64,000 nucleotides of DNA from Mesohalobacter halotolerans (GCF_006120725.1 NZ_SWMU01000003.1:186001-250000), one strand, 5' to 3'; counted from the stretch's first letter, positions 17,764 through 29,796 are shown. Notes: generated by a model not told the origin, from the letters alone. Numbers and translations: made by a program.

Positions 17764-17779
17764 ATTGTAGTAATCTCAA

Positions 17780-17848
17780 AAATAAAAAACTGTCTCAAAA
17801 CTTATTGCGTATGAAACAAGTTCAAATTGCAAAAAAGTTTTGAGACAG
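17780..17848 (-). terminator. Terminator of the ribosomal/rpoBC/DUF3467 transcript
   Basis: A perfect 14-bp inverted repeat, ctgtctcaaaactt (17790-17803) and aagttttgagacag (17835-17848), separated by 31 nt. On the minus strand it is followed at once by GTTTTTTATT. No T-run follows on the plus strand, so it serves the rpoC side rather than the YceI gene. Confidence 0.75.
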
Positions 17849-17859
17849 CTGAGTTGAAT

Positions 17860-18180
17860 TTAAGCTTCTCCTGTCGGACCAAAATTCATTGGTATATTGT
17901 GTTGTTGTTTTTGGTCCTCCTTTATCTCTCCATGCGAACTTTCGTAGCGCTTGATGTTTTCAGATAAAGCCCTCAGTAAACGCTTAGCATGTTGTGGAGC
18001 TAAAACCATTCTAGATTTAACTTTAGATTTTGGAACACCTGGCATAACGCTTACAAAATCAAGTACAAATTCTGTAGATGAGTGATTTATAATCACTAAG
18101 TTACTATAAGTCCCATTAGCGATATTTTCATCTAATTGAATATTGAGTTGATTTTTTTTGGCTTTCTCGTCTTTGCTCAT
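17860..18180 (-). CDS. DUF3467 domain protein
   Basis: A 106-residue protein matching DUF3467: LNIQLDENIANGTYSNLVII, HSSTEFVLDFVSVMPGVPK and MVLAPQHAKRLLRALSENI. The family is small, cytosolic and uncharacterised. It starts 7 bp after the rpoC stop and precedes the terminator, so it is the last gene of the rpoBC transcript. This link suggests a role connected to transcription, but nothing in the sequence proves it. Confidence 0.85.
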   Translation of the reverse strand: MSKDEKAKKNQLNIQLDENIANGTYSNLVIINHSSTEFVLDFVSVMPGVPKSKVKSRMVLAPQHAKRLLRALSENIKRYESSHGEIKEDQKQQHNIPMNFGPTGEA

Positions 18181-18187
18181 AGCGTTT

Positions 18188-21100
18188 TTAATTTAAGTTT
18201 ACACTAACATTTGGTTGCATGTCTTCAGGTTTTAGCATATTGTCGAGTTCTTCTTCAGAACCAACGATAATGTCGTCAAATTCTCTTAAGCCAGTACCTG
18301 CTGGTATTTTGTGGCCTACAATAACATTTTCTTTCAAGCCTTCAAGTTTATCTATTTTACCACTTACAGCCGCTTCGTTAAGCACTTTTGTCGTCTCTTG
18401 GAAAGATGCTGCAGAGATAAATGACTTGGTTTGTAGTGATGCCCTTGTAATACCTTGCAATACAGGCATAGCTGTTGCTGATTCAGCATCTCTAGCATCA
18501 ACTAGATTCTTGTCTTCACGTTTTAAGATAGAGTTTTCATCTCTTAATTCGCGTAATGTGACAATTTGACCAGCTTTTAGAGTTTCACTATCACCTGGAT
18601 CTTCAACAACTTTTTTGCCAAAGATATTATCGTTTTCCTCTATAAAATCAAGTTTATGTACCAATTGATTTTCTAGGAATGTCGTATCGCCAGAATCTTT
18701 GATTTTGACTTTTTGCATCATCTGTCTGACAACAACTTCAAAGTGCTTATCATTAATCTGAACACCTTGCAGTCTATAGACTTCTTGAACTTCATTTACT
18801 AAGTATTGCTGTACAGCACTTGGCCCTTTGATATTCAATATATCATTAGGTGTCACAGAACCATCTGAAAGCGGCATTCCAGCTCTCACATAATCATTTT
18901 CTTGTACTAAAATTTGATTGGATAGTTTAACCAAATATTTCTTTGTCTCTCCAAGTTTAGACTCAATGATGATTTCACGGTTTCCTCGTTTGATCTTACC
19001 GAAAGACACAACACCATCAATCTCGCTTACGACAGCTGGATTAGAAGGGTTACGTGCTTCAAACAATTCTGTCAATCTTGGTAAACCACCAGTGATATCA
19101 CCAGCTTTAGAAGAGCTTCTTGGTATTTTTACCAAAATTTTACCTTCTTTAATTTTCTCTTCATCATTCACGATCAAGTGAGCGCCAACCGGCAAATTGT
19201 AAGATCTTATATTTTCACCTTTTGTATTTAAAATATGAAGTGTTGGGATCTTGCGCTTGTTTTTAGATTCAGTAATTACCTTTTCTTGAAATCCTGTTTG
19301 TTCATCAGTTTCAATTTGATAGGTTAAACCTTGTTCGATGTTTTCAAACTTGACTTGACCTGCAAATTCTGATATGATAACACCATTGTATGGATCCCAT
19401 TTACAAATCACATCACCTTTTTTGACAGTATCGCCAGGTTTAATAAATAATTGAGAACCGTAAGGAATTACATTTGTAGATAAAACTATTCCAGCTTTTT
19501 TATCAACTATTTTGAGTTCTGAAGTTCTGGAAATGACAATTTTAATATCATTGCCTTCATTGTCTTTACTGTTGACAGTTTTTAAGTCTTCAATTTCGGC
19601 TTTTCCATCGAAATTAGCTTCAAGTTTATTATCTTCAGAAATGTTTCCTGCAATACCACCTACGTGGAATGTTCTAAGGGTTAACTGTGTACCAGGCTCA
19701 CCAATAGACTGGGCAGCTATAACACCAACAGCTTCACCTTTTTGAACAGTTTTTCCGGTAGATAAATTTCTACCATAACATTTCACACAAATTCCTTTTT
19801 TAGATTCGCATGACAGTGGTGATCTAACCTCAATACTGTTTAATGCAGAATTTTCTACCATTTCTGCTTTGTCTTCAGTAATTTCTTCACCGGCTTTTAA
19901 AATCTCTTCACCACTTATTGGATCAGCAACGTCATTCAGTGAAGTTCTACCTACAATTCTTTCACCTAATGTTTCTACAACTTCGTCATTTTTCTTCAGG
20001 GCAGAAACTTCAATACCTCTTAACGTACCACAGTCTTCTTCTCTGACGATTACGTCCTGAGATACATCAACTAGTCTTCTTGTTAAGTATCCTGCATCTG
20101 CGGTTTTTAATGCCGTATCGGCAAGTCCTTTTCGGGCACCGTGTGTGGAAATAAAGTATTCTAAAATTGATAGTCCTTCTTTAAAGTTAGATAAAATTGG
20201 GTTTTCAATTATTTCTCCACCTCCGGAAGTTGATTTTTTTGGCTTAGCCATCAAACCTCTCATACCGGTAAGTTGTCTAATTTGTTCTTTAGAACCACGG
20301 GCACCTGAATCGAGCATCATATATACAGAGTTGAAACCTTGCTTATCTTCAGATATACGTTTCATAGCGAGCTCGGTCAAATTGGCATTGGTAGCCGTCC
20401 AAATATCAATAACCTGATTATATCTTTCATTATTGGTGATAAGTCCCATGTTGTAATTTCCAACAATAGTATCAACTTGAGCGTTGGCTTCATCGATCAA
20501 TTGTTGTTTTTCTTCAGGAATAATGATATCACCTAAAGAAAAGGATAATCCACCTTTAAAAGCATAATTATAACCTAAGCTTTTAATTTTATCAAGGAAT
20601 TCAGCCGTTTCAGGAACGCTAGTCTTCTTAATTACTGCACCAATGACGTTTCTCAATGCCTTCTTGGTAAGAACCTCATTGACGTAACCAACTTGTTCTG
20701 GTAAGTGTTCATTAAAAATAACTCTTCCTACTGTGGTTTCTATAATCTTATGAGTTTTTTCAGATTCAGGATTATTGTCCTTAACTCTAACTTTAATTGA
20801 TGAATTAAGTTCAACTTTACCTTCATTTAAAGCTATATTAACCTCTTCAAAAGAATAAAATGTTAGTCCTTCACCTTTTACCTTATAATCTTTGTCTGAC
20901 TTACGTTCTTTTGTCATGTAATATAAACCAAGAACCATATCTTGAGAAGGTACGGTAATAGGAGATCCATTTGCTGGATTTAAAATATTATGAGAAGCCA
21001 GCATTAATAGTTGTGCTTCTAAAATTGCTTCAGGGCCTAATGGTAAGTGCACAGCCATTTGATCTCCATCAAAATCTGCATTAAATGCAGTACATGCTAA

Positions 21101-22504
21101 TGGGTGAAGCTGAATCGCCTTACCTTCTATTAGTTTAGGTTGAAATGCTTGTATACCTAATCTGTGTAATGTTGGAGCACGGTTAAGTAAAACAGGGTGA
21201 CCTTTTAGTACATTTTCTAAAATATCCCAGACGATAGGTTCTTTTTTGTCTATTATCTTTTTTGCAGATTTTACAGTTTTTACGACGCCTCTTTCTATCA
21301 ATTTTCTGATTATAAATGGCTTGTAAAGCTCTGCAGCCATATCTTTTGGTAAGCCACATTCATACATACTCAACTCCGGTCCAACGACAATAACTGAACG
21401 CGCAGAATAATCTACACGTTTACCTAATAAGTTTTGTCTAAAGCGACCTTGCTTTCCTTTTAATGAATCTGAAAGTGATTTTAATGGCCTGTTGGAGTCA
21501 GTTTTTACTGCAGACGATTTTCTGGTATTATCAAATAATGAGTCTACAGATTCCTGAAGCATACGCTTTTCATTTCTAAGAATGACTTCAGGCGCTTTTA
21601 TCTCCATTAAACGCTTTAAACGGTTGTTTCTGATAATAACTCGTCTGTACAAATCGTTAAGATCTGAAGTTGCAAAACGTCCGCCATCAAGTGGAACCAA
21701 AGGTCTTAGTTCTGGTGGAATAACAGGAATAACTTTCATAATCATCCATTCCGGATTATTATTTCGATTATTTTTAGAGTCTCTTAAAGCTTCAACAACT
21801 TGAAGTCTTTTTAGAGCTTCAGTCTTTCTCTGTTTAGAAGTTTCGTGATTGGCTTTATGTCGAAGGTCATAAGAAAGCTCATCAAGATCTATACGCTTAA
21901 GAATTTCAATCAAACACTCAGCGCCCATTTTGGCGATAAACTTGTTCGGGTCATCATCTTCTAAGTATTGATTTTCTTGAGGTAAGCTATCTAAAATGTT
22001 GAGGTATTCTTCTTCGGTGAGAAAATCCATTTTTTGTAATGATTCTCCATCTTCATTTTTTGCCTCACCTGGTTGAATCACCACATATCTTTCGTAATAG
22101 ATAATCATATCAAGCTTCTTCGATGGAATACCGAGAAGGTAACCTAACTTATTTGGTAAAGATCTAAAGTACCAAATGTGAGCTACAGGAACAACCAAAT
22201 TGATGTGTCCAACTCGATCTCTTCTGACTTTCTTCTCTGTAACTTCAACACCACATCTATCACAAACGATACCTTTATATCGTATTCTTTTATATTTACC
22301 ACAGGCGCATTCGTAATCTTTAACAGGGCCAAAGATGCGTTCACAGAACAAGCCATCTCTTTCCGGCTTGTGGGTTCTATAGTTTATGGTTTCTGGTTTT
22401 AAAACTTCACCTCTAGATTCACCAAGAATTTTTTCAGGTGAAGCTAAACCAATTGATATTTGATTAAATTTTGCTTGAGTATTCTTATCGTTATGTCTTG
22501 TCAT
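18188..22504 (-). CDS. rpoC: DNA-directed RNA polymerase subunit beta'
   Basis: A 1438-residue beta' subunit. The N-terminal zinc site is visible as CACGKYKRI and CDRCGVEV, the catalytic magnesium motif as NADFDGDQ, the bridge/trigger region around [10 protein letters not shown] and the second zinc site as C..C in [13 protein letters not shown]. It forms half of the polymerase active cleft. It starts 57 bp after rpoB and is followed by DUF3467. Length and domain order are normal for Bacteroidota. Confidence 0.99.
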   Translation of the reverse strand: MTRHNDKNTQAKFNQISIGLASPEKILGESRGEVLKPETINYRTHKPERDGLFCERIFGPVKDYECACGKYKRIRYKGIVCDRCGVEVTEKKVRRDRVGHINLVVPVAHIWYFRSLPNKLGYLLGIPSKKLDMIIYYERYVVIQPGEAKNEDGESLQKMDFLTEEEYLNILDSLPQENQYLEDDDPNKFIAKMGAECLIEILKRIDLDELSYDLRHKANHETSKQRKTEALKRLQVVEALRDSKNNRNNNPEWMIMKVIPVIPPELRPLVPLDGGRFATSDLNDLYRRVIIRNNRLKRLMEIKAPEVILRNEKRMLQESVDSLFDNTRKSSAVKTDSNRPLKSLSDSLKGKQGRFRQNLLGKRVDYSARSVIVVGPELSMYECGLPKDMAAELYKPFIIRKLIERGVVKTVKSAKKIIDKKEPIVWDILENVLKGHPVLLNRAPTLHRLGIQAFQPKLIEGKAIQLHPLACTAFNADFDGDQMAVHLPLGPEAILEAQLLMLASHNILNPANGSPITVPSQDMVLGLYYMTKERKSDKDYKVKGEGLTFYSFEEVNIALNEGKVELNSSIKVRVKDNNPESEKTHKIIETTVGRVIFNEHLPEQVGYVNEVLTKKALRNVIGAVIKKTSVPETAEFLDKIKSLGYNYAFKGGLSFSLGDIIIPEEKQQLIDEANAQVDTIVGNYNMGLITNNERYNQVIDIWTATNANLTELAMKRISEDKQGFNSVYMMLDSGARGSKEQIRQLTGMRGLMAKPKKSTSGGGEIIENPILSNFKEGLSILEYFISTHGARKGLADTALKTADAGYLTRRLVDVSQDVIVREEDCGTLRGIEVSALKKNDEVVETLGERIVGRTSLNDVADPISGEEILKAGEEITEDKAEMVENSALNSIEVRSPLSCESKKGICVKCYGRNLSTGKTVQKGEAVGVIAAQSIGEPGTQLTLRTFHVGGIAGNISEDNKLEANFDGKAEIEDLKTVNSKDNEGNDIKIVISRTSELKIVDKKAGIVLSTNVIPYGSQLFIKPGDTVKKGDVICKWDPYNGVIISEFAGQVKFENIEQGLTYQIETDEQTGFQEKVITESKNKRKIPTLHILNTKGENIRSYNLPVGAHLIVNDEEKIKEGKILVKIPRSSSKAGDITGGLPRLTELFEARNPSNPAVVSEIDGVVSFGKIKRGNREIIIESKLGETKKYLVKLSNQILVQENDYVRAGMPLSDGSVTPNDILNIKGPSAVQQYLVNEVQEVYRLQGVQINDKHFEVVVRQMMQKVKIKDSGDTTFLENQLVHKLDFIEENDNIFGKKVVEDPGDSETLKAGQIVTLRELRDENSILKREDKNLVDARDAESATAMPVLQGITRASLQTKSFISAASFQETTKVLNEAAVSGKIDKLEGLKENVIVGHKIPAGTGLREFDDIIVGSEEELDNMLKPEDMQPNVSVNLN

Positions 22505-22561
22505 TGTACAAGTTTAAAAGAATTAATTTTAAAATATTAGCCTGTTTATTTTACTAAACAT

Positions 22562-25500
22562 TTACTCTTCCAATTTAATATCTAATCCAAGGCCTTTGAG
22601 CTCGTGCATTAAAACATTAAATGATTCGGGTAAACCAGGTTCTGGCATTGGTTCACCTTTAACTATAGCTTCATAGGTTTTTGCTCTACCGATAACATCA
22701 TCAGACTTCACAGTTAAAATCTCGCGTAAAGTACTCGAAGCGCCATAAGCTTCAAGTGCCCAAACTTCCATTTCACCAAAACGCTGACCACCAAATTGAG
22801 CTTTACCGCCTAATGGTTGTTGTGTAATTAATGAATATGGTCCAATAGAACGCGAGTGCATTTTATCCTCAATCATGTGACCGAGTTTGAGCATGTATAT
22901 CACACCTACGGTTGCTGGTTGATCAAATTTCTCTCCGGTACCACCATCGTAAAGATAAGTATGACCGTATCTTGGAATACCAGCTTTGTCTGTCAATTCA
23001 TTAATTTGATCTATCGTTGCACCATCAAAAATTGGTGTAGCATATTTCTGACCAAGCTTTTGACCTGCCCAACCTAATACGGTTTCATAAATTTGACCAA
23101 TATTCATACGAGAAGGTACACCAAGTGGATTTAATACGATGTCTACTGGTGTTCCATCTTCAAGGAAAGGCATGTCTTCCTCTCTAACAATTTTGGCAAC
23201 AATACCTTTATTACCATGTCGTCCAGCCATCTTATCTCCAACTTTCAATTTACGCTTTTTGGCGACATAAATTTTAGCCAGTTTTAAAATACCAGAAGGT
23301 AATTCATCGCCTACAGAAATAGTAAACTTTTCACGTCTTAAATTTCCTTGAAGATCGTTTTTCTTAATTTTATAATTGTGAAGCAAATCAGCAATTAAAC
23401 TATTAAGGTGTTTATCAGTCGTCCATGTCCCTTTAGTAAGATGTGTAAAATCTTCAACTGAATTTAGCATCTTTTGGGTGAACTTTTTGCCTTTCGGTAA
23501 AACATCTTCCCCTAAATCATTTTGAACGCCTTGAGCTGTTTTGCCATTAACAAGAGCAAATAATTTATCGATTAAAATATTTCTAAGCTCTTCAAATTTT
23601 ACATGATATTTAGCTTCAAGTTTATTGATCTGCTCTTTATCTTTTGCACGTTTTCTTTTGTCTTTAATTGCACGTGCAAACAGTTTCTTATCAATGACAA
23701 CACCTCTTAATGAGGGTGAAGCTTTTAATGATGCATCTTTTACATCTCCGGCTTTATCTCCAAAAATTGCTCGTAATAATTTTTCCTCAGGTGTTGGATC
23801 GCTTTCTCCTTTGGGTGTAATTTTACCAATGAGGATATCTCCTGGTTTAATTTCAGCACCTACTCTGATCATACCATTTTCATCGAGATCTTTGGTCGCA
23901 TCTTCAGAAACATTAGGAATATCTGCTGTAAGCTCTTCATTTCCTAATTTTGTATCTCTAACCTCTAATGAATATTCATCAATGTGAATTGAGGTTAAAA
24001 TATCGTCTCGTACTACTTTTTCAGAAATCACAATGGCATCCTCAAAGTTGTATCCTTTCCAGGGCATGAAAGCAACTTTCATGTTTCTACCTAAAGCCAA
24101 TTCTCCAGCTTCAGTAGCATAACCTTGACATAAAACCTGACCTTTGGTTACTCTTTCTCCAACACTAACTATAGGCTTCAGGTTGATAGAAGTTCCTTGG
24201 TTAGTTTTTCTAAATTTTATAAGATTGTATGTTTTAGAATCAGAGTCAAAGCTTACTTGTCTTTCTTCCTCAGTACGATCATATTTTATCGTGATTTTTT
24301 GAGCGTCTACATATTCGACAACACCTTCACCTTCTGCATTGATTAATACTCTTGAATCTTTAGCCACTTGTCTTTCAAGACCAGTACCAACAATTGGCGA
24401 ATCTACTCTTAATAATGGGACAGCTTGGCGCATCATATTAGATCCCATTAATGCACGGTTTGCATCATCGTGTTCCAAGAAAGGGATTAAAGATGCAGAA
24501 ATTGATGAGATCTGGTTTGGTGCCACATCAATATAATCAACCTCTTTTGGGTCTACAACTGGGAAGTCACCTTCTTTTCTTGCAATTACTTTTTCAGAGA
24601 GTATTTTGCCTTTATCATTTGTAGGAATGTTGGCTTGTGCAATCAATTTCTCTTCTTCTTCTTCTGCAGAAAGATAAAGTGGTTCATTTTTGAAATCAAT
24701 GACACCATTCTCAACTTTTCTATAAGGTGTTTCAATAAATCCTAGAGCGTTTATTTTTCCAAACACAGACATAGAAGAAATTAAACCAATATTTGGTCCT
24801 TCCGGTGTTTCAATTGGACATAACCTTCCGTAATGTGTAAAGTGAACATCGCGAACTTCAAAGCCAGCACGTTCTCTGGACAAACCACCAGGTCCTAGTG
24901 CGGACATTCGCCGTTTATTTGTAAGCTCTGCAATTGGGTTGGTTTGATCCATAAATTGAGACAACTGATTGGTCCCAAAAAACGAATTAATTACAGAAGA
25001 TAACGTTTTGGCATTAATCAAGTCGATTGGTGTAAATACTTCGTTATCTCTAACGTTCATACGCTCTCTTATGGTTCTAGCCATTCTAGCTAGACCAACT
25101 CCGAACTGTTGAGACAATTGTTCGCCAACCGTTCTTACGCGTCTATTAGAAAGGTGGTCGATATCATCTACCTCGGCTTTAGAATTAACAAGCTCAATAA
25201 GGTATTTGATAATTGTAATTATATCATCTTTGGTTAAGACTTTTTTATCTTCCGGGATATCAAGACCTAATTTTTTGTTCATTCTATAGCGACCTACTTC
25301 GCCTAAGTTGTATCGTTGATCACTAAAAAACAACTTGTCAATAATGCCTCTTGCGGTTTCTTCATCAGGCGGTTCAGCATTACGCAATTGCCTGTAAATA
25401 TGTTCAACAGCTTCTTTCTCTGAGTTGGTTGGATCTTTTTGTAAGGTATTATAAATGATAGCATAATCACTGTTACTACTATCTTCTTTATGAAGTAAAA

Positions 25501-26374
25501 TGGTTTTAGAACCTGTTTCCAATATTTTTTCTATGTGATCTTTTTCTAGTTCGCTATCACGATCAAGAACAATTTCATTTCTTTCAATAGAAACAACTTC
25601 ACCTGTATCTTCATCTACAAAATCTTCATACCAAGTATTTAGGACACGTGCAGCAAGTTTACGACCTAGAACTTTTTTAAGTCCTGTCTTTGAAACCTTA
25701 ACTTCTTCAGCGAGGTCGAATATTTCCAGGATATCCTTATCGCGTTCAAAACCAATAGCTCTAAATAATGTGGTTACTGGTAATTTTTTCTTTCGATCGA
25801 TATAAGCATACATCACTGAATTGATATCGGTTGCAAATTCGATCCATGAACCTTTAAATGGAATAACTCGAGCTGAGTACAACTTAGTACCATTGGCGTG
25901 GAAAGATTGTCCAAAAAACACACCAGGAGAGCGGTGTAACTGTGAGACCACAACACGCTCAGCACCATTTACGATAAATGTCCCACTTGGTGTCATGTAG
26001 GGTATAGTACCTAAATATACATCTTGGACAATGGTTTCAAAATCTTCGTGTTCAGGGTCTGTGCAATAAAGTTTTAGTCTCGCTTTTAGAGGAACACAGT
26101 ATGTAAGGCCACGTTCTATACATTCTTGAATTGAATATCTTGGTGGGTCTATAAAATAATCAAGGAATTCAAGAACAAACTGATTTCTGGTATCGGTTAT
26201 GGGAAAATTTTCCATAAACGTATTAAAAAGACCTTCATCAGAGCGTTCTTCTGGTTTGGTTTCTAATTGAAAAAAATCTTTAAAAGATTTTACCTGAATA
26301 TCTAAAAAATCAGGATAATCTGGTTTATTGGTTACTGAAGAAAAACTGATACGTTCATTTTGATTTACTGACAT
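22562..26374 (-). CDS. rpoB: DNA-directed RNA polymerase subunit beta
   Basis: A 1270-residue beta subunit. Diagnostic stretches include the rifampicin-site region ([16 protein letters not shown], then [13 protein letters not shown]), [16 protein letters not shown], and the C-terminal [21 protein letters not shown]. The rifampicin-contact residues look like wild type (Gln, Asp, His/Asn position is Asn in TNKRR). It is preceded by a 143-bp spacer after rplL that contains a strong hairpin. Confidence 0.99.
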   Translation of the reverse strand: MSVNQNERISFSSVTNKPDYPDFLDIQVKSFKDFFQLETKPEERSDEGLFNTFMENFPITDTRNQFVLEFLDYFIDPPRYSIQECIERGLTYCVPLKARLKLYCTDPEHEDFETIVQDVYLGTIPYMTPSGTFIVNGAERVVVSQLHRSPGVFFGQSFHANGTKLYSARVIPFKGSWIEFATDINSVMYAYIDRKKKLPVTTLFRAIGFERDKDILEIFDLAEEVKVSKTGLKKVLGRKLAARVLNTWYEDFVDEDTGEVVSIERNEIVLDRDSELEKDHIEKILETGSKTILLHKEDSSNSDYAIIYNTLQKDPTNSEKEAVEHIYRQLRNAEPPDEETARGIIDKLFFSDQRYNLGEVGRYRMNKKLGLDIPEDKKVLTKDDIITIIKYLIELVNSKAEVDDIDHLSNRRVRTVGEQLSQQFGVGLARMARTIRERMNVRDNEVFTPIDLINAKTLSSVINSFFGTNQLSQFMDQTNPIAELTNKRRMSALGPGGLSRERAGFEVRDVHFTHYGRLCPIETPEGPNIGLISSMSVFGKINALGFIETPYRKVENGVIDFKNEPLYLSAEEEEEKLIAQANIPTNDKGKILSEKVIARKEGDFPVVDPKEVDYIDVAPNQISSISASLIPFLEHDDANRALMGSNMMRQAVPLLRVDSPIVGTGLERQVAKDSRVLINAEGEGVVEYVDAQKITIKYDRTEEERQVSFDSDSKTYNLIKFRKTNQGTSINLKPIVSVGERVTKGQVLCQGYATEAGELALGRNMKVAFMPWKGYNFEDAIVISEKVVRDDILTSIHIDEYSLEVRDTKLGNEELTADIPNVSEDATKDLDENGMIRVGAEIKPGDILIGKITPKGESDPTPEEKLLRAIFGDKAGDVKDASLKASPSLRGVVIDKKLFARAIKDKRKRAKDKEQINKLEAKYHVKFEELRNILIDKLFALVNGKTAQGVQNDLGEDVLPKGKKFTQKMLNSVEDFTHLTKGTWTTDKHLNSLIADLLHNYKIKKNDLQGNLRREKFTISVGDELPSGILKLAKIYVAKKRKLKVGDKMAGRHGNKGIVAKIVREEDMPFLEDGTPVDIVLNPLGVPSRMNIGQIYETVLGWAGQKLGQKYATPIFDGATIDQINELTDKAGIPRYGHTYLYDGGTGEKFDQPATVGVIYMLKLGHMIEDKMHSRSIGPYSLITQQPLGGKAQFGGQRFGEMEVWALEAYGASSTLREILTVKSDDVIGRAKTYEAIVKGEPMPEPGLPESFNVLMHELKGLGLDIKLEE

Positions 26375-26436
26375 CTACGAAAGAATTTAATGCTTATTAG
26401 CAAAATTGAAATAAAAATTTTGTGTAAACTACACTT

Positions 26437-26495
26437 GCATTATTAAATGCAAAATGGTTTAGACCTTCAGAACAATTGGTTCTGAGGCCTAAACC
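26437..26495 (-). terminator. Hairpin between rplL and rpoB, possible attenuator
   Basis: Arms ggtttagaccttcagaac (26456-26473) and gttctgaggcctaaacc (26479-26495) pair over nearly their full length around a short loop. A smaller tgcatt/aatgca hairpin lies beside it at 26436-26451. On the minus strand the main hairpin is followed only by a weak ATTTTGC, so partial termination or RNA processing is more likely than full termination. In E. coli the same gap holds an attenuator. Confidence 0.55.
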
Positions 26496-26517
26496 TTTAA
26501 ATATCAAATAGTTGAAA

Positions 26518-26895
26518 TTATTTAAGTTCAACCTCAGCGCCTGCTTCTTCTAATTGAGATTTTAGAGATTCAGCTTCGTCTTTAGCAACGCCTTCCTTAA
26601 TTGGAGATGGTGCGTTGTCAACAAGAGCTTTTGCATCTTTAAGACCTTGACCGGTTAACTCTTTGACAAGTTTAACCACTGCCAATTTAGAACCACCTGG
26701 CGCAGTAAGAACAACATCAAATTCTGTTTGCTCTTCTGCTTCTTCACCACCACCAGCGGCGCCACCACCTGCAACAGCTACAGCTGCAGCAGCAGGTTCA
26801 ATACCGTATTCTTCTTTAAGAATATCGGCTAATTCATTAACCTCTTTTACTGTTAAGTTAACTAATTGTTCTGCGAAATCTTTTAATTCTGCCAT
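26518..26895 (-). CDS. rplL: 50S ribosomal protein L7/L12
   Basis: A 125-residue L7/L12: the N-terminal dimerisation part ([19 protein letters not shown]), an Ala/Gly-rich hinge ([17 protein letters not shown]) and the C-terminal factor-binding domain ([20 protein letters not shown], then AEVELK at the end). It forms the ribosomal stalk with L10 and recruits EF-Tu and EF-G. It follows rplJ by 48 bp. Confidence 0.98.
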   Translation of the reverse strand: MAELKDFAEQLVNLTVKEVNELADILKEEYGIEPAAAAVAVAGGGAAGGGEEAEEQTEFDVVLTAPGGSKLAVVKLVKELTGQGLKDAKALVDNAPSPIKEGVAKDEAESLKSQLEEAGAEVELK

Positions 26896-26943
26896 TTTCT
26901 ATCGTTTTTAATTGTATTTAAATTTATTTATTAGTGCTTAATT

Positions 26944-27465
26944 TTAACTTTCTTTTTCTGAAAGGGTTTTTACTATTCCTGCAAGTTTTCCTCCACTTGA
27001 TTGAAGTGCAGAAACAACATTTTTAGCAGGTGATTGAAGCAATGTTACAATATCTCCAATGACTTCCTCTTTAGACTTGATATTAACAAGTGTTTCTAAA
27101 TATTCATCACCGAGGTATATAGCTTGATCAACGAAAGCTCCTTTTAACAAGGGTTTTTCGTTCTTTTTTCTAAAGTCTTTAATAACTTTAGCCGGAGCAT
27201 TACCAGTTTCAGAAAACATGATTGATGTGTTTCCTTTAAGTGTTTGGTCTAATTCGCCAAAATCTTTATCAGTACTACTCATGGCTTTAGCCATTAAAGT
27301 ATTTTTTACGACGAGTAATTTGATATTAGCCTTAAAACAAGCTCTTCTTAATTTATTGGTATTTTGAGCATCTAAGCCAGAAATATCAGTAAAATAAATA
27401 CTTGAAGTTTCAGCTAACTTATCGGTTAACTCTTTAATTATATTTGATTTTTCTTCTCTTGTCAT
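26944..27465 (-). CDS. rplJ: 50S ribosomal protein L10
   Basis: A 173-residue L10 with the family opening MTREEKSNIIKELTDKL, YFTDISGLDA, and VKNTLMAKAM, and a C-terminal helix (NVVSALQSSGGKLAGIVKTL) that anchors L7/L12 dimers. It is only 8 bp after rplA, so the long L10 leader known from E. coli autoregulation is absent at this position. Confidence 0.97.
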   Translation of the reverse strand: MTREEKSNIIKELTDKLAETSSIYFTDISGLDAQNTNKLRRACFKANIKLLVVKNTLMAKAMSSTDKDFGELDQTLKGNTSIMFSETGNAPAKVIKDFRKKNEKPLLKGAFVDQAIYLGDEYLETLVNIKSKEEVIGDIVTLLQSPAKNVVSALQSSGGKLAGIVKTLSEKES

Positions 27466-27473
27466 AATTAAAG

Positions 27474-28172
27474 TTATTGATCTGTGAAACGTTTAGTGTC
27501 AATTGCAACGCTTGGTGACATTGTAGAGGACATATAGATACTTTTAATATAAATTCCCTTTATCGTATTAGGTTTTAATTTTACTATAGTACCTAAAAGC
27601 TCTCTAGCGTTACCTGCAATTTTATCAGCATCAAAAGATGTTTTACCTATCAAGGCGTGAACGATTCCTGTTTTATCAACTTTAAAATCGATTTTTCCAC
27701 CTTTAACGTCTGATACAGCTTTTGCAACATCCATAGTTACAGTACCTGTTTTGGGGTTTGGCATTAAACCTCTCGGTCCTAGTATTCTACCTAAGGGTCC
27801 AAGTTTACCCATGACGCTTGGCATAGTAACAATAACGTCTACATCTGTCCAGCCACCCTTGATTTTTTCAATATACTCATCAAGACCTACGTAATCAGCA
27901 CCAGCTTCTTTAGCTTCATCCGCTTTATCCGGAGTAACTAAAGCTAATACAGTAGTTTGTTTCCCTGTTCCATTAGGAAGAGAAACAACACCTCGTACCA
28001 TTTGGTTAGCTTTACGAGGGTCTACATTAAGTCTTATTGCTAAATCTACTGATTCATCAAAGTTAGCATTAGATATATCTTTTACAAGTTTTGAAGCTTC
28101 TGCCACAGTGTAGAGATTATCTCTATCAACTTTAGCTTTAGCCTCTTTTTGTTTTTTTGTGATTTGTCCCAT
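27474..28172 (-). CDS. rplA: 50S ribosomal protein L1
   Basis: A 232-residue L1 with [32 protein letters not shown], and the signature [21 protein letters not shown] chose the ATG at 28172 ([15 protein letters not shown]) over one 18 bp upstream, because it matches the family start and leaves an 18-nt gap after rplK. L1 binds 23S rRNA at the E-site stalk. Confidence 0.97.
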   Translation of the reverse strand: MGQITKKQKEAKAKVDRDNLYTVAEASKLVKDISNANFDESVDLAIRLNVDPRKANQMVRGVVSLPNGTGKQTTVLALVTPDKADEAKEAGADYVGLDEYIEKIKGGWTDVDVIVTMPSVMGKLGPLGRILGPRGLMPNPKTGTVTMDVAKAVSDVKGGKIDFKVDKTGIVHALIGKTSFDADKIAGNARELLGTIVKLKPNTIKGIYIKSIYMSSTMSPSVAIDTKRFTDQ

Positions 28173-28190
28173 TGAATTTAATTTAATCAT

Positions 28191-28628
28191 TTAAAAAGGT
28201 GCATTACCTTTTACATTAACACCCATAGAACGTGCTGTTCCAGCAACCATTTTCATGGCAGACTCTACAGTAAAAGCGTTGAGGTCTTGCATTTTATCCT
28301 CTGCAATAGCTTTTATTTGGTCCCAAGTTATAGTCGCTACTTTTTTTCTATTAGGTTCACCAGAACCTTTTTTTGTTTTGGTAGCTTCTAATATTTGTAC
28401 TGCAGCCGGTGGAGTTTTGATGATAAAATCAAAAGATTTATCAGCATATACTGTGATTTCAACAGGAAGTACTTTTCCAGGTTTGTCTTGAGTTCTACCA
28501 TTAAATTGCTTACAAAACTCCATGATATTGACACCTGCAGCACCAAGTGCTGGTCCTACCGGAGGTGATGGGTTTGCTGCACCACCTCTTACTTGGAGTT
28601 TAACAATTTTACTTACTTCTTTTGCCAT
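28191..28628 (-). CDS. rplK: 50S ribosomal protein L11
   Basis: A 145-residue L11 ([20 protein letters not shown], then [20 protein letters not shown]; the C-terminal domain ends [16 protein letters not shown]). It builds the GTPase-associated centre. It follows nusG by 66 bp and is close-packed with rplA. Confidence 0.98.
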   Translation of the reverse strand: MAKEVSKIVKLQVRGGAANPSPPVGPALGAAGVNIMEFCKQFNGRTQDKPGKVLPVEITVYADKSFDFIIKTPPAAVQILEATKTKKGSGEPNRKKVATITWDQIKAIAEDKMQDLNAFTVESAMKMVAGTARSMGVNVKGNAPF

Positions 28629-28694
28629 TTTATTTTTGTTTTTAATGGGATTGTTTCAGTGGGAAGCAATAAAACAATCTATATCTTGTAACAT

Positions 28695-29246
28695 TTATAT
28701 TTTTTCAACTTGCATAAAGCTAAGTTCAACTGGTGTTTTACGACCAAAAATTTTAACCATGACTTGTAGCTTTCGTTTTTCTTCATTTACATTTTCGATA
28801 GTCCCATTAAAGCTGTTGAAAGGACCATCTATTACTTTGATATTTTCACCAATTGAATATGGAATATTAACTTGTTCTTTACTTGTACTTAGTTCATCTA
28901 CTTTACCTAATAATCTATTGACTTCAGATTTTCTTAAAGGTACTGGATCACCGCCTTTTGTCTCACCTAAAAAACCGATTACCCCATTCACATTTTTGAT
29001 GATGTGTGTAAGCTCACCTTCTAGATTTGCATTAATAACAATGTAGCCTGGTAGGTAAACTTTATCTTTTTGTATTTTCTTACCGTTTCTTATCTGAACA
29101 ACCTTTTCAGTTGGAACTAAAATTTCATCTACATAATCTTCTAGACCTTCATGAGCAATTTCTTTCTCAATGTAGTCTTTAATTTTGTTTTCAGACCCAC
29201 TAATAGATCTCACAACGTACCATTTTTTTAGAGATGTTTCGGCCAT
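28695..29246 (-). CDS. nusG: Transcription elongation/antitermination factor NusG
   Basis: A 183-residue NusG: NGN domain (KKWYVVRSISGSENKIKDYI, KVYLPGYIVINANL, GVIGFLGETKG) and a C-terminal KOW domain (IDGPFNSFNGTIENVNEEK, LQVMVKIFGRKTPVELSF). The ATG at 29246 (MAETSLKKWYV) lies 2 bp after the secE stop and is preferred to one 18 bp upstream that would overlap secE. It links RNA polymerase with Rho or the ribosome. Confidence 0.97.
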   Translation of the reverse strand: MAETSLKKWYVVRSISGSENKIKDYIEKEIAHEGLEDYVDEILVPTEKVVQIRNGKKIQKDKVYLPGYIVINANLEGELTHIIKNVNGVIGFLGETKGGDPVPLRKSEVNRLLGKVDELSTSKEQVNIPYSIGENIKVIDGPFNSFNGTIENVNEEKRKLQVMVKIFGRKTPVELSFMQVEKI

Positions 29247-29248
29247 AA

Positions 29249-29446
29249 TTATGATTTTACCCATTTAAAGTATTGCTCAATAACACCACTGAACAATTGA
29301 TCTACACCGTAAACAGCCAATGCTAGTAAGACAGAAAAAACAGCAACAATAACCATCAATCTTTGTGCATCTGCATAAGAAGGCCAAGTTACATGATTTC
29401 TTAACTCATGGTATGACTCGTTTATGTAATTAATTAAACCTGACAT
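29249..29446 (-). CDS. secE: Preprotein translocase subunit SecE
   Basis: A 65-residue single-span SecE: amphipathic helix SGLINYINESYHELRNHVTW, PSYADAQRLM, then one membrane segment (VIVAVFSVLLALAVYGVDQL). The ATG at 29446 gives the normal short flavobacterial length; a start 51 bp upstream would add an unlikely extension. It stabilises SecY in the inner membrane. It is co-transcribed with nusG. Confidence 0.95.
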   Translation of the reverse strand: MSGLINYINESYHELRNHVTWPSYADAQRLMVIVAVFSVLLALAVYGVDQLFSGVIEQYFKWVKS

Positions 29447-29626
29447 TTTATCCCAATTAGTTGTTAACAATATTTTTAAACTGAGCATTAAATCCACATT
29501 GCATAAGATCTCACTGCATTCAGTTATGAGGTAAACCTAAATCAAAATAATACTTTTCACTTCTTACTTTTTTTAAGGTTGAAAAGCTTACCTATATATT
29601 TCAAATTATCCCTAAAATCAGGGATT

Positions 29627-29727
29627 GCCTCGTTTCATTCGTACAGATTGAGAGGCTCCCTTCGTCAAGCTCAGGATATCCCGAAACCTCGTTACTCGCC
29701 TCGCACTTTGCACGGGTTGAGAGGCTC
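29627..29727. repeat. Imperfect duplication around the tRNA-Trp 3' end with inverted repeats
   Basis: The pattern gcctcg, about 15-18 variable bases, then ttgagaggctc occurs twice: 29627-29658 and 29698-29727. The second copy is the 3' part of tRNA-Trp (T arm and acceptor). Each copy holds a gcctc/gaggc inverted repeat. The spacer between contains ttcgtcaagctcagg, a word I associate with repetitive extragenic elements of Bacteroidota. The rest of the 264-bp secE-tRNA-Trp gap also holds a hairpin, atccct/agggat at 29608-29625, and no gene. Confidence 0.5.
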
Positions 29728-29783
29728 GAACTCCCGACACCTGGTTTTGGAGACCAGTGCTCTACCAACTGAGCTAAACCCGT
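29711..29783 (-). tRNA. tRNA-Trp (CCA anticodon)
   Basis: On the minus strand a 7-bp acceptor (ACGGGTT with AACCCGT), D arm GCTC/GAGC, anticodon stem CTGGT/ACCAG with loop CTCCAAA (anticodon CCA) and T arm GGGAG/CTCTC fold cleanly in 73 nt. The terminal CCA is not encoded. It lies between tuf and secE, its usual place in flavobacteria. Confidence 0.95.
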
Positions 29784-29796
29784 TTACTAAAAAGTC

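Noticed and set aside
18219-24536. Plus-strand open frames inside rpoC and rpoB
   Set aside because: They are antisense shadows of highly conserved genes with no family resemblance, signal peptide or start context.
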